64,000 nucleotides of DNA from Batrachochytrium dendrobatidis JAM81 (taxonomy: Eukaryota; Chytridiomycota; Chytridiomycetes; Rhizophydiales). Position numbers and translations under genes: made by a program. Below are positions 1 through 12,450 of this stretch, in pieces. Under the pieces are notes generated by a model. It saw only the letters and a list, made by a program, of their open reading frames with translations, was not told where the DNA came from and did not search any database. Numbering within the stretch: the stretch's first letter is position 1; each line of letters begins with the position of its first letter. Where the stretch lies: positions 129,868 to 193,867 of the forward strand of contig NW_006281108.1 in the NCBI RefSeq assembly GCF_000203795.2. The letters run 5' to 3'.

Positions 1-1255
1 AGACTCCGACCAATCCACCTGGTTTGTGCGAAGCAAGCGTCAAGGATCGATGTGAATAAGCTGTGGATCCATGCTTGCCACCACTGGTTCCTGTAGCCAT
101 AACACCAAACACATCACCAGGTTTTACCACCAACATCCACGACTCTTCAACCACTCTTCCATCTTCCTCGACAGCTCGTTTAGCAGCAGAAGCAAGCGTG
201 TATTGAATCACGATCCAATTCCCAACATTCTTGTCACTTGTGCGAATGGCTTGAACAGTTCCAAAACTTTTAAAGTGATCAATGACTTGATTGGATACAG
301 CAGATGGGATTCCGATTAGAGTAATAACATTTGCATTCGCAACGGGTGGTGAGGGGGTATGTGGAGCAGGAGAGTACGACACGGGCGAATCGACAGCCAT
401 GGGAGAATGATGTGTAGACGAAAAGGCAGATCTACCTCGCAGTGATGGAGAAGCAGAATGAGCCGACTTGGATTGGGAAGATCCAGACATGGTTATAGAT
501 TTAGATCGCTTGATACCAGCCGAGTCTGTCGAGTCCATATTGGATGGTTTTGCAGTGTTACTATTAATTCTAACCGAGAGTTTGCCTGGCACTATACCAA
601 ACAGTGACTGAGTGGGTGGAGCTTCATCATCCAAGACAGAAGACCCATTTCCTGTATAGAGTTTTCCCATACCATGAGTAGGAGAATGAACTTCACCAAG
701 TCCAGATGACCAATACGTTGGTGGAGGAGAGCGAGAGCATGACTGATTACGAAGCCGAGATGCAGACATGGGAGTGGAGGCAGACATGGGAGTAGACGCT
801 GGAGTGTTGGAGTTCAAGTGTCCACTGTTTCCATTGTAAGACTGTTGTCTGTTGTGTGGATGAGGAGGTGTTTTACTCACTGCAGGCCTTCTTCCTCCAC
901 CCAAGGCATCTAAAAACAGTGATGGCATGTATGCACCATGACTACTATCATTGGTGGTTCTATTGTTCAAATGAGTCGACTGTTGTGTCGAGTAGTCACT
1001 GCCAACAGCAGGACTTATTCTACGATTCCAAGACATGCCAACTGTACTGGGAAGGACAGAAGACTGACTGTAAGGATTGTTAGCAGAACTGATGCTGCTA
1101 TTGCTGTTGTTGTTGACTTTGCCTGCATAGAACTCGGGACCATAAGGACTCTTTTCAAGAGGTTCAGTAAGAATGCCATTCCTATTGGCAGCACTGGGAG
1201 TGGTTGCAAATGCAGACCTTGCACTTCCAGCCTGTCCAGAAGTGGATGAAAACAT
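1..1255 (-). CDS. NUP53: Nup35/Nup53-type nucleoporin, C-terminus outside window
   Basis: A single open frame runs on the minus strand from an ATG at 1255 through the left edge, giving about 418 residues without an intron. The first 300 residues are Ser/Asn/Pro-rich and look disordered. Residues about 305-390 form an RRM-like fold of the Nup35/53 (MPPN) type. I read VITLIGIPSAVSNQVIDHF, then a segment with GNWIVIQY, then KRAVEEDGRVVEE and VVKPGDVFGVM, which follow the order of that family's domain. In yeast and vertebrates these proteins sit in the inner ring of the nuclear pore, bind Nup155/Nup170 and Ndc1, and carry a C-terminal amphipathic helix; that end would lie beyond the window. Recognition comes from family memory, so the domain is fairly sure and the exact orthology less so. 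Confidence 0.75.
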   Translation of the reverse strand, partial: MFSSTSGQAGSARSAFATTPSAANRNGILTEPLEKSPYGPEFYAGKVNNNSNSSISSANNPYSQSSVLPSTVGMSWNRRISPAVGSDYSTQQSTHLNNRTTNDSSHGAYMPSLFLDALGGGRRPAVSKTPPHPHNRQQSYNGNSGHLNSNTPASTPMSASTPMSASRLRNQSCSRSPPPTYWSSGLGEVHSPTHGMGKLYTGNGSSVLDDEAPPTQSLFGIVPGKLSVRINSNTAKPSNMDSTDSAGIKRSKSITMSGSSQSKSAHSASPSLRGRSAFSSTHHSPMAVDSPVSYSPAPHTPSPPVANANVITLIGIPSAVSNQVIDHFKSFGTVQAIRTSDKNVGNWIVIQYTLASAAKRAVEEDGRVVEESWMLVVKPGDVFGVMATGTSGGKHGSTAYSHRSLTLASHKPGGLVGV

Positions 1256-1327
1256 TGGACAAGAATCTAAATTACTCTTCAGTTACACAACCCAACTTTA
1301 CTGTCGTAAAAATTATATTTTTTAAAA

Positions 1328-2367
1328 TCAACTTTCATGTCGTAACAGAGTCTGCTTCTCCTTGATTTTCAACAAATGATCTTGTCGCATTGCTCCTGCC
1401 AACTCCATTTTGAGTTCTTGAGAATGCTGAGCTGCATTTCTTTCACTCTCTGTCATTTTTTCATAGAGTTCATGGCGTATCCTAGCTTCTATGTAGCAAG
1501 TATACATTGTTGGTTGATTTCATCCGACACATGATATAAATTAAAAAAACTTGCCTTGGACATCATCAATGGATGAATGAGCCTGGGCACGAATGGCATC
1601 CAGGGCTTCTTTACGACGAAAATCAGCAAGATCTTGTTTGAGTTCCATCATTTCACCTTCAAGGCCATGTTCCATTGCCAGTAAATCATTGATGGATGAT
1701 TTACGTGCTGCCACTGCTTCCATTCTAGCATCCACAATAGGACCATAAGGATTGAAGCTCATGATACTCGAACCACGTAGATCTTGAGTCGACGTAGTAA
1801 AATGACTACTTCCAAACGACGACTCGGGAGCATCCGTCGTCTCCAATGTCTTGGCCAACTCGTTCACTTTTTCAAGATGTCGACTATACGCTTCTATTCA
1901 CGTATACACGACCAACAGTGTTAGTTCACTCCTCATCCCAATCATGTCATCTCAACTCAACTTGATACATCCTCCAAAGAAGCGTGAGCAGCATTTCGTT
2001 TCTCTTCTAGTGCATCTTTGCGTAATTCTACTGCATGGTTTTGTCGACTTTCTTCGATCTTCATTTGTTCATCTAATGCAATGGCTCGGTGCTCTTCCAT
2101 GTCACGACGACGTTGAAGAACCGCTTCGTGTCTATCTGATGCTGGCGAGTTGTGTTCTGGAGGTTGAAACAAGGCTACATAGGTAGAAGGAGTAGCTTGA
2201 GCAGTATCTGAAGCTGCAGTTGCTGACGGTAAATGTCCGAGTTTCTCTGTAAGCTGGGCATGGCGTAAATCCTCCAACGACTGACGTTTCATGGCTGCTG
2301 CTTGAATGCGCTCATCCACCGTTTCAGGTAACTCGGCAGTAACATGGCATGGAATAGCTGTCGTCAT
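1328..2367 (-). CDS. coiled-coil protein with internal repeats, unknown function
   Basis: Predicted model complement(join(1328..1488,1555..1893,1962..2367)), 301 residues. The protein is almost entirely charged helix rich in Glu, Lys, Arg, Ala and Gln, without membrane segments. It contains related blocks: DERIQAAAMKRQSLEDLRH near the start resembles DARMEAVAARKSSINDLL in the middle exon, and AHASLEDV resembles AHSSIDDV, each pair just before an exon end. This suggests an internal duplication. Intron 2 has a GC donor (CAAG|GCAAGT) and a normal TAG acceptor; reading it restores the frame. An in-frame ATG at 2463 could extend the N-terminus by 32 residues. I chose 2367 because the added stretch is AT-rich and unlike the rest. 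I do not recognise a family. Confidence 0.6.
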
Positions 2368-2737
2368 GATGCTATAACTAGTAATAAATACTTTAAAATA
2401 CTTTAAAATGGTTAAACTTTGTTCAAATCTGACCTTTTTGTCTGTCATGATGACGGAATTCAATGTTTGTATAGTTTATCACATGGATGCGATATTGTTA
2501 AACACTAATCAAGCTTAGCTAACCAAAACCCTTTTGCTTGTCCTTTAGACACCTAATCCAGCTTCAATGTATTAGGTCTGAATGGCTACAGGATAATTGT
2601 TGTAACCAAACACCATCTTCACGTATAATGAATAAAACCATAGTCGCAACAGTCACATTGAATCAATGAATTGGAAAATAAAGGCAGACGGTGAATCTTT
2701 ATTCACAACGCTGATTTGCAGGCTTAGTGATAAACAT

Positions 2738-5138
2738 TCAAGCAGTCTTTTCAGACATTAAACGCTCAATCTGAACCTCAAGTTGTCGTACACGCGCTTC
2801 ACGTTGAGCAACAATTCCCTTGAGATCATCGTTTTCTCGACGCAGGGTATGGTACGCATCTTGATACTCTTTTTCAGACATGGCAGGAGCTCCAGCACTA
2901 GGACTGTCACACGCAACAGCAGCTGGGGCAGAAGTAACAAACTCCTTGGGTGCTGCTGCAACAAAACCCTTTTCGAGACTAATAAGTGTTGGCGCTTTGG
3001 TCTTTCCGCCAAGCCATTCTGCAGCTGACATGGTGGGGTCGGGTCCAATCGTGTCTGGATATAGATCGGACTGAAATGCGTCTGATTTACGAGGAACTTT
3101 GAAGGATATAGGCTCAACAAGAGTGGGGTGAACTTTGTATGCACGGGAAATTTCAACTTCATTAATGGCAACAGCACGCTTGGGAAGAAAACTAATACCG
3201 CGAAGTGGATCTGAGGACTTGTATTCGGAAAGAGGAAACAGACCTTTATCATCGTCAGACCATTCGTAGTAACGAATGTTACCATCACCTTTTCCAGCAA
3301 GGTAAAGCATACTGGTGTCTCCATCATAGTATGGAATCAGCATTCCTGAAGCAGTGTCAATCTGTTCTTGCTTAAGAGGGGTAGCAAGGTTAGCAAAATC
3401 CCAAATATATACCTGACGATCACTAGTTCGACTGAAGCCAGTGGTGACAATGTTCTTTGAGTTGCCCATCCACAGACCACGAGCACCCTTGATGCCTTGA
3501 TGGCAATTGGCTTCCTAAAGTATTTTAAAGCATTTAAAGTATTTTAAACAGGGTGGACATCAAATGAATACAGCGCGACACTAAGCCACAACCAGTCAAT
3601 CGACATAAAAGCAGCAAGTTTACCTGGACAACAGTCTTGGAACGAGCATCATAAACACGAAGCTTTTTATCTTTGCAAGTAGTGGCAAGCAGATTTCCTT
3701 CCCAGTTCCACGAAATGGACTGGATGATTTCACCGTGTCCAGCAAGTTCCATTTTTTCTTGACCAGTGGAAATATCCCAAATCTTGACTAAAAAATCGGC
3801 AGATGTGGTGGCAAGAATATTATCAGCAACAGGATTGAAGCTAACATGTCCAACTTTGCGTCCATGCCCAGTGAGAGAAAGAACTGGTGTTGAAATGTTT
3901 TCAGTCAGGCCGCCTTCAGGAATCTTCCAAACCATAGCCTACAGGTGTATAACAAACGAGTGAGTATCAAACTACAGTAGTGATTTAGCTATGCACGACT
4001 TTTCATGTAGCCATTTTACAATAAAAACAAGGGAATCGAACTATGAATATGCATACCTTGCAATCCTCAGAAGCAGATGCAATAATGTAGTCGTTGAAAG
4101 GATTGAAATCAGTATCAAGAACAGGACCAGTATGTCCATTGAAGACAGGTAGGTTATCTAGTAATTTTCCAGTTGTAGCATGAGGAATAACAGCAAATGC
4201 TCCGCCTTTTCAAAAATTGAGTTTAAGAATACAACATGGAATCTGTATTAGAATGACATGATTTAATCTGGACATAAACAAGCATGATTGAATGATAACA
4301 TAAGCGAATCGCACCTCCAGATGCTTCCAAATTAATAGAGACGAATAAAGGATTGGCACTAACTAGGTTAGTGTCCCATGCATTACGAGAAACCTGAAAG
4401 TTGAAAAGAGTTAGTATACATGAAGAATCCAGTAAAACAATCGAGTTTTGGAAATCTCGATAGATTGGAATATAGCACATTTTATAATTTATTGCAACCA
4501 GTGATAAGCACCTTTAGGTTGTCGTAGCATTGATCGCGTTTGTTGGCAGTTCCATAAACATGACGATCTAGATATTGTAGTGACAGACGTAATGAGTAGA
4601 TTAGTTGATTATCAAGACATCTGAGACGGTTTGCATTGAATAGATTGGCAGTATCAAAGTGAAGACAGGATTATGATCAACACTGACCAGGGAAAGAGTG
4701 GTGAGATGGTGACAAGACATGTTCTAGTAATGAGAAAATGCAGACTAGACTGTAGCATGAGGCAAGTATCTCATTGGATAAGAGCCGTATAAGAAGACGC
4801 AGCATGAGTCTCTATACTTGCCTCATGCATCTCTGCAAGAGTTGATTCATACAAGACCAAGAACACACTCTAGATGAGCTGGGATTAAGAAAAGGAAGAC
4901 AGATAAGGTCATGCAGACACTATAACACAGACAGTAGTAGACAGTGACACTGTTTCTATCGAGTTTGATCCTATCATGTACTGCCAACCAGCCATTCCTG
5001 TTGAATCACAGCTCTCATTACGCTTGACAGAATAAACAGTTTGATAGAGAATATTGTTTCTGATAAGCAACAGCGTAGATGACACTGCTGACAGTATGAC
5101 TATGACTTACACTTTGAGGCTCTTACAAAACGAGACAT
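2738..5138 (-). CDS. CRN1: coronin, actin-binding WD40 protein
   Basis: Predicted model complement(join(2738..3514,3624..3938,4057..4205,4315..4393,4512..4567,5111..5138)), 467 residues, a normal coronin length. It begins MSRFVRASKYRHVYGT, the coronin signature. The exons then give DQCYDNLK, VSRNAWDTNLVSANP, a WD40 propeller with GHGRKVGHVSFNP and LVKIWD, the extension after the propeller, a Pro/Ala-rich linker and a C-terminal coiled coil. The tail contains RVRQLE, which fits the R-x-x-x-x-E coronin trimerisation motif. Coronins bind F-actin and regulate Arp2/3 and cofilin at actin patches. The first exon is only 28 nt, and intron 1 (4568..5110, 543 nt) is far longer than the others (about 110-120 nt). 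Family assignment is firm; splice sites are hand-called but keep frame throughout. Confidence 0.93.
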
Positions 5139-5591
5139 GGCGCTGAAGACTTGCAACTAAACTCCACAATCGGCGCGTTTGATAATTTGTACGTTCGTTA
5201 TTCACGTAAACGAATGCCAACTGCCCGTCTCGACACTCGCCGAGTGTCATTTAAATTCTTTAATTCGCTGTTTTGATACTGTTTTGTACAACTGATCAAA
5301 TCTTGTCATTCATTCGAGTCATTCTCACTTGAATTAATCAACAATAATCCAGATTCAATCTGTTATAAAGTGGTGAAATGGTTGGAAACTGCCAAATCAT
5401 TAAACCTTGACTACGTTGATATCGAGATTAATGTTTGGAATCATGTGTGGCTTTGTATAAACACTCATGAAATAAGACTTGGATATGCAATCTAATGAGT
5501 CGAGTATTACTGTCTAGGTCAACATTTTTATAAATCTACAAATCAATAGTATACTTGAAATCAAATCAGTCTAATGTGTAGACTATCAAGT

Positions 5592-8107
5592 TTATTCCCA
5601 TTCAATGGTTGCAGGTGGTTTGGAGGAAACATCATACACAACACGATTGACTCCCGACACTTCGTTGATGATGCGAGTGCTAATGCGCTTTATAATATCA
5701 TATGGCATCTCAAACCAATCTGCAGTCATGAAATCTATGATAGAATGAATAGATGATATGTTTAGTGACGTCCATCTCAAAAAAAACAAATGTAACATAG
5801 ATTACCCTTGGTTTCTACTGCTCTAAGAGCAATAACTTGCTCATATGTGCGGGCGTCACCCATGACACCAACAGATCGAATAGGCAACAAAGCGGCATAT
5901 GCTAAATGACAACACATTCTGATTATCAGTCACATTTATATCAACTAGATTTGATACAAGACAGTTTAATAAAATAGTACCTTGAGAGATTTTGCGGTAC
6001 AGTCCGGCTTTTTTGATTTCTTCGATAAAAATAAAGTCGGCATGACGAACAATATCAACCTGGGATTTGGTTACTTCACCAAGAACCCGAATAGCAATAC
6101 CAGGACCAGGGAAAGGATGACGCCAAACAAGGTCTTCATCGATTTCCAAAAGAACACCAAGTGCACGGACCTCGTCTGTAATGGGTGCAAATTCAGCATG
6201 TTAATATGGTGTAGCAGGCATGACAGCTATATTAAAATTAACCAATGATTCAAACAGTCATCAAAAACAAGCCAGTACCTTTGAAAAGCTCACGAAGAGG
6301 CTCAATCACTTTAAGCTTCATGTCATCTAGCAACCCACCTACATTCTATAGATTCAAAATGCACTTAATACCACTCATTTAAAAATAATGATACAGAAAA
6401 TGGTAAACTTACGTGATGGGTTTTGATAGTAGCGGATGGGCCCTTGAATGAGATGGATTCAATCACATCAGGATAAAGAGTACCTTGAAGCAAGAATTCA
6501 ATCTTGCCTCGTCCTTCTTGCTCGACAGCAGCTTCAATTTTTGTACCTTCAGCCTCAAATACCTCGATAAAAGTATTACCAATGATCTTGCGCTTCTTTT
6601 CAGGATCTGTAACCTATTTATTGTAGTAATGGTCAAATAGTATGAGTTGAGAAGCTTATCCAAAGTCACGTAAATAGTTTAATAGCAACATACCCCTTTG
6701 AGTCTGCCCAAAAAGAGCTCACTGGCGTCAACAAGTGTAAGATTAATCTTTAGGTGCTCCTTGAGGGTCTTGACAACAGTCTCGCACTCATTAAGACGCA
6801 TAACACCATTGTCTACAAGAATGGCATGGAAACGATCACCAATAGCAATGCTCATAATTTTGGCTGCAACAGTACTGTCGACACCTCCACTAACAGCACC
6901 AATTACTTGGGCAGTAGGACCAACAATGGATCGAATTCGCTCAATTTCCTTGTCAACAAACGTAGCCTAAATAGATTCCCACATACAAACAGGATTGTTG
7001 GAATTCATGCGAATAAAATCAGATTTGCTAAATCCAGTAAAATTAGACAAACCATAGTCCATGTTGCCTTGGCACCGCAGATTCCAATGGCAAAGTTTTT
7101 GAGAATATGCGAACCTTGAGGAGTGTGAGTGACTTCGGGATGAAATTGAATGCCATAAATGTTATTTTCGAGACATTCGACTGCAGCAAATGGAGCAGTG
7201 TCAGTCGAAGCAGTGATCTTGAACCCTTTTGGAATAGCTGATACTTGATCACCATGGCTCATCCAAACCTATTAAGCATTCAATAGCAAACTAAATATAT
7301 CATTGTCCAAAAAATAAATCAAAATACTAAAAAACCAACCTACAGTGAGTTCGGTATCAAGACCTTGGAAAAGTTTACTTTCGGGAATAATAGAAATGTT
7401 GGCCTTGCCATACTCTTTTTTATCCGAAGGATCGACTTTGCCACCACGAGTGAATGCTATTTCCTATTACAATAGTTATCAAAAGAAAGCAGTAGTGATT
7501 TATCAATAACTCATAGTTTTTAAAATACAAAGACTAAAGATAGTATTCAACACTCGTTTCAATGCACATTTGAAAAATAATCGCAATCCAATTACAGTCG
7601 TATTTACAAAATAAGACATTAAATAAGGATACCAAAGTGCATCATATGATGAATGTTTAAAGGAATCGAGAATGTCTAGCAAGACAACTTTCAATAAGAA
7701 AGCGTAACGAACATTGAACACTGATTATTACAAAGCAAGAATAGTGGCTGCAAGATGAATAGAAAAATATTCCATTTGGTGTCAATGCAGCAGTAATTCG
7801 AATTTCAAAACCAGTCGCTTACCTGTAAACCATAGCAAATACCAAGGACAGGAACCTTCAAGTCCCAAACAGCAGGATCAACATGAGGGGATTCCGGTGA
7901 ATAAACTGAATAGGGACTACCAGACAGAATCACACCTTTGGGCTTGAATGGAACATCAGCTATTTTTGTAGTGCAAGCAAGCAATTCGCAGTACACACCG
8001 AGTTCACGAATACGACGAGCAATCAAGTGAGTAAACTGCGAGCCAAAATCTAGAATAAGAATAGTGTCGTATAGCTGCGAGACAGGAATTGAAGTTTGAG
8101 GAGCCAT
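5592..8107 (-). CDS. GUA1: GMP synthase (glutamine-hydrolysing)
   Basis: Predicted model complement(join(5592..5734,5806..5901,5981..6175,6279..6345,6413..6613,6694..6966,7053..7268,7344..7463,7823..8107)), 531 residues, close to the family norm. It converts XMP, ATP and glutamine to GMP, the last step of guanylate synthesis, in the cytosol. The N-terminal class I amidotransferase shows [18 protein letters not shown], the nucleophile region VLGICYGLQ, and HPEVTHT with the catalytic His. The ATP-pyrophosphatase domain shows the P-loop [13 protein letters not shown]. The C-terminal dimerisation domain has [20 protein letters not shown] and ends [11 protein letters not shown], the usual terminus. 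ATG 8107 (MAPQTS) is preferred; an in-frame ATG at 8119 adds four residues. Intron 1 (359 nt) holds a fragment of the dispersed repeat near its 5' splice site. The gene is divergent from the LRRC40-like gene. Confidence 0.97.
7735..7805 (+). repeat. fragment of dispersed repeat family 1 inside GUA1 intron 1
   Basis: The stretch reads as a decayed copy of the 3' end of the repeat family described at 59369..59685: AAAGCAAGA, GGCTGCAAGATGAATA, then ATTCCATTTGGTGTCAAT. It lies in the oversized first intron of GUA1 (in + orientation, opposite to the gene). I matched it by eye only. Confidence 0.45.
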
Positions 8108-8202
8108 GGCTGGAATCAATCTGCAGGTTTCGAGTTTCTACCGAGTAAGAAAAAAGGTTTAAAATGAATTTAAACATCACACGACTGAATATCCTCACTG
8201 CT

Positions 8203-8420
8203 GCATTCACGTAAGTGAAACACTAATAAAAGTTGAACAGTCAATTCTATGGCATGACAGTTTATTAGAAACTAGATTGAATTCTTGATTGTTTATTACT
8301 TTTTATACAAGATGAACAGTCAAGAATTCAATAATAATCGATGAATTTGCACCAATCAAACGAGACTGTTTGTCATGTATTTTGACATTCTTGATGGTTT
8401 ATTTTGTATGAATACGACAG
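8203..8420 (+). repeat. short MITE-like copy between GUA1 and LRRC40
   Basis: The left end GCATTCACGTAAGTGAAACACTA and the right end TTTGTATGAATACGAC (complement GTCGTATTCATACAAA) form imperfect terminal inverted repeats matching the ends of repeat family 1. The copy fills most of the 322-nt shared promoter of the divergent GUA1 and LRRC40-like genes, so it may supply or displace promoter elements. No coding potential is seen. Confidence 0.5.
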
Positions 8421-8429
8421 TAAACTCAA

Positions 8430-10715
8430 ATGCTACGATCGACTAAAACCACTCATACAAAGACTACTGAATCTACCATATCTGGTAGTCGTCCTAGTCG
8501 CATCAGGCCTTCTTTTTCAAAACCACCTGCAGACCATAGGTTGAAATCACTTCAAAAGGTATACTTTTATCCATTCCATCTCTTTGCAGTACTATTCAGC
8601 TTAAATATGCACATGAACTAGCTGATTCAAGCCAGTAGATCCAATGGCAGACTCAATATTTCCAACTTGGAACTTGAAAGTATTCCTGACGAGGTTTGGG
8701 GCACGAATGCTGCTGCTTGCCAAAGTACAGTTCTCGACGTATCTTTTGATAGACCGCTGGACCAAGGAAGTTGGTGGGAGGTAATTCAACTCTTGCATTA
8801 CAGTGCAGTTGTGTCCATTCTAAACTGTCATGTTGTCATTTGGAGAGTAGGTTTGCGAGCTGAAACGACTTGTTGCCGCAGACAATCATATTACTGCCAT
8901 CGATCCAAGAATTGCTGATTTGGGTGCGCTAGTCATGTTGGATGTAAGTTATGCTTTACTCGCTGCATGTTTGAATGGCTTGTTTAACAAGTGTTAAACT
9001 GCTCTAGTTGCACAATAACCAAATCTCTTCAATTCCCGACGTGGTTGGATCACTTCAAGCCTTATCAATACTCAATCTATCATTCAACTGCATCACTTGT
9101 CTTCCAGACTCGCTGTTTCAACTACCGTTGGTTGAGTTACATGTTCAAGGAAATGCTCTTGTGCAACTCTCTGATGCCATTGGAAATCTGTCTCGACTTT
9201 CGCATCTGGATTTGTCCGATAACAAATTATCTGCACTGCCACCATCCATATCTAAAATGACTTGTTTGACTAAACTAAATGTATCCAAAAACCAGCTTAC
9301 CAGCTTGGAATCTGTAGACCTAAGTGCTATTGTACAACTTACAGAATTGAACTTATCCTACAACTTGCTTGCTAATCTTTCGGCATTCAGCATAGATACT
9401 ATATCATTGCCAAAGCTTAAAATCCTTGATGTCAAGCATAATCGATTGAGCTCTTTGACTGTCAAGTTGACGTGTCCAGAGCTTGTTGATCTTTGTCTTT
9501 CTTTCAATAACCTATCATCCATAGCACCAGGTGTCTTTTTCGATCTGATTCAACTTGAAACTCTTGATCTGCGCGACAATGCTCTGTGCGTTGTTCCTGA
9601 CGATACTCTTCAGCTGCACAGATTAAAGCGTCTGGATCTTACCAACAACAATATCTCTCGTTTGCAGCCAGAATTGGGCTTGTTGCATAATCTGACCATG
9701 TTTCTGGTGTACGGAAATCCTATTCGTGGATTGCCTACTTTAGATAGCACCGTCAAGTTACTGGAGCATCTACAGAAGCGCATTGTGATTCCTGCGTCTT
9801 CACACCAGATCCAACCCAACGCAAACAATGCGGTGGTTTCTCGAGGTATTGATCAATCTGATTCTCTGCCGCCTTTACATCATCTACAACAATCTTCTGT
9901 TGCACCATCTCAGCAAGAATACTCTTCTCGAATCATGAATCTATCCAATCAAGGACTTGATGTGTTGGGCGGCGACATTTTATCAAATTTTGATTTTGCA
10001 CCCTCGACAATCGATGTATCACAAAATCGACTAAAGAATCTTCCAAATCACTTTAATGAGTATTCCAACAGCGTCGTGACTCTGATTGCTCGTCAGAATC
10101 TGCTGACTGTGTTTCCCAATATTCCATTTGGGCATCTCAAGGTACTATAGACTGATGTGACATTACCAAACCTTGTAATGTATACATTCCAGTAGAGTCA
10201 TGTCAACAATGTTGATTTCGTTATTAAACCCATTATTATTTGATTAGATACTGGATTTGAGCAGAAACAAAATCACGCAACTATCCGAATCACTTCCACT
10301 GCTTCCCAGACTAGACGAACTTAACCTTTCTTTTAACCAACTCGTTTACCTTCCAAGTCAACTTTCTTTTCCCAACCTTACTGTACTTTTGGTTTCCAAC
10401 AACCGACTTGAGGCAATTGATCCACATATGTTGATTCAATGCATACCCGGTATTCAAATCTTGGATGTATCCAATAACTCAATTCAGACCATTCCACCCG
10501 AATTGGCACTGCTTCCTTGTATCAAGAGTTTGCAATTAAGCGGCAACATGTTTCGAGTTCCTAGAGCGTAAGTCTATTCTGGAAACGTTTGAAAGGATAC
10601 ATTGTTTACAAGCTGACGATTTCTTGCAAATTGGGTTGTGTATCTATTTAGAGCTATTTTACAAAAAGGAACCGAAGCTATCTGTGAGTATCTCAAGAGT
10701 AGGATTCCTGTTTGA
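8430..10715 (+). CDS. leucine-rich repeat protein, LRRC40-like
   Basis: Predicted model join(8430..8558,8622..8780,8851..8943,9008..10141,10248..10567,10652..10715), 632 residues; vertebrate LRRC40 is about 600. After a basic Ser/Thr-rich N-terminus comes LIQASRSNGRLNISNLEL, which parallels the start of the LRRC40 repeat region. Then come many LRRs of the LxxLxLSxNxL type, such as ALSILNLSFNCITCLPDSL and LSHLDLSDNKLSALPPSI. A break at about residues 380-440 (Gln/Ser-rich) is followed by more repeats. The C-terminus AILQKGTEAICEYLKSRIP closely resembles the family's end. No transmembrane or kinase domain is present, so it is a cytosolic or nuclear scaffold of unknown role. All exon phases fit. 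Confidence 0.85.
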
Positions 10716-10931
10716 GATTATAAACTTGATATAGTTTGATGTTTCAAATAATAAAACCGTGAGTGATTTAGTTTGATGTCGGCAAAATCTTTTGTCAATA
10801 CCATCATATAGCAAGTGTCAGCGCAGCACAAATGTTTCATTTCGTATCTGAATGGTTAGAGACCAAATTTGATAAAGAACTATTAAAGATTTAACTCCAG
10901 CCCAACATCTCGCTTGCATACATTTAAATGT

Positions 10932-12068
10932 TTAAGCGAGATTCGCAACAACGTCTACAAGATCAGCCTCAGAAACCAGCTTATATCCGTTCTGAGCAGT
11001 AACAGTGGCAACCTGCACATTTGAAGCAGAAATCTTTTCCTCCATGACTTGTTTAAGAACCTTGAGCGAGAGACTAACAGCCTCTGCAAGTGTAAGAGAC
11101 TATGTGATGATAGAGTTAGACACCGTGTTTTGCAACATTATCATGACAGTGATATGCTGTACCTTGTGGAATTGCTCTTGAAGCTCAGTCTGTGCACCTT
11201 CTGAGCCCGACCCAATTGCCTTGGCATCGTATTGTGTCAGAGTACCAGATGGATCGGCATGGAATCTATCGTTTCACAGCATGCAACCGACGATCAGTAT
11301 CTTGACAATCACCACAAGCATTCAGATTCAATCACTCACAGCTGAGGTCCTTTCTCATCAACACCTCCAATGAGAAGCGCAATACCAAAAGGACGAGACA
11401 TGAGAGCATCTTCACCATCAGCACTTTCACCAAACCGAAGTGCAAGATCGCACACGGCCTGTGAAACACTTTCAACCTTGATTTTTTCGTTGTATGTGAA
11501 CCAGTGATTCTAAAAAACATCCACACGACTGCTTTAGTATCAATGATTGAAAATACTGAAGCGAGTTTGGATCATGAAATAGTACCTGAGCTTCTACGCG
11601 AGCATGGTCGATCATGGTGCGGGAATCTGCAATCAATCCAGACATGGCACAACCAAGATGTGAGTCAATCTCCATAACCTTTTCAATGGAGCTTGACTCG
11701 AGCAAAGGAGAAGTGACTCGCTTTTCAACAGCAAGCACAACACCCTCGGATGTTTGGATACCGACGGCAGTAGATCCCAGCTTATAAAAGTATAGGTTGT
11801 CAATAAAACAGTTGGATCAGTTCAATGTATGTTTTATGATATACTAGTAAGCTATTAGCATAGTAGATGTAGCAATACATGCTGCATCTACACATTGAAG
11901 CAAAGTTTGTCGACTTTGATATTTCAAGCGGAAACAGCTTGGAATACTGTAAAAGCTGCAAGATACCTTAATTGCCTCGATGGCATATTCAACTTGGAAC
12001 AGACGACCTTCTGGACTAAAAGTGTTGACTCCTCTGTCGTACTCACTCCTATTGATCCAGATCCCCAT
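10932..12068 (-). CDS. PUP2: 20S proteasome subunit alpha 5
   Basis: Predicted model complement(join(10932..11099,11163..11265,11340..11509,11586..11780,11967..12068)), 245 residues, typical for an alpha subunit. The protein starts with the alpha signature [22 protein letters not shown], then [42 protein letters not shown] and [13 protein letters not shown], all diagnostic of alpha5. Alpha subunits form the outer rings of the core particle and its gate and are not proteolytic. The first residues MGIWIN replace the usual MFLT; a TAG just before SEYD leaves open a different, spliced first exon upstream, which I could not find. Intron 1 (186 nt) is longer than the rest. Confidence 0.93.
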
Positions 12069-12450
12069 AGCAGTCAGACAAGACAAGCAGGATCCATGAG
12101 TGGTTTGAAAGGTTGTCAAATGATAAAGCGGATTCAAGAGAAACGATGGCCAGTATTGATATACCACCCAAAAACAGAGCAAGATACAAGTAAATGGCAT
12201 TAGTAACTGGTTTCAGCAGCACAACTTTAACTCTAGCAAGTCCAGGGTTCGAACATGATGGATCTTGTTCAGACTTTATAGACCAACAAAGGCAAGAGCT
12301 GTCCAGTAAACACCCATGTGTAGCACACATGCACTAGATTGCATATCCACTCTTGCATAATGTATCTACAGTGACCTCTTATCCTAGACCAAGTACCTTG
12401 TTAAAAACATATTGTCTGATATGGAAACTCGATAAAATTTTGGCTGCGAT

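Noticed and set aside
121..200. Apparent frameshift in the Nup53 RRM
   Set aside because: It came from a misread of bases 141-150; the corrected complement gives one continuous frame.
12230..12270. GGGTTCGAAC motif as the T-arm of a tRNA
   Set aside because: No matching acceptor stem, anticodon arm or D-arm upstream on either strand.
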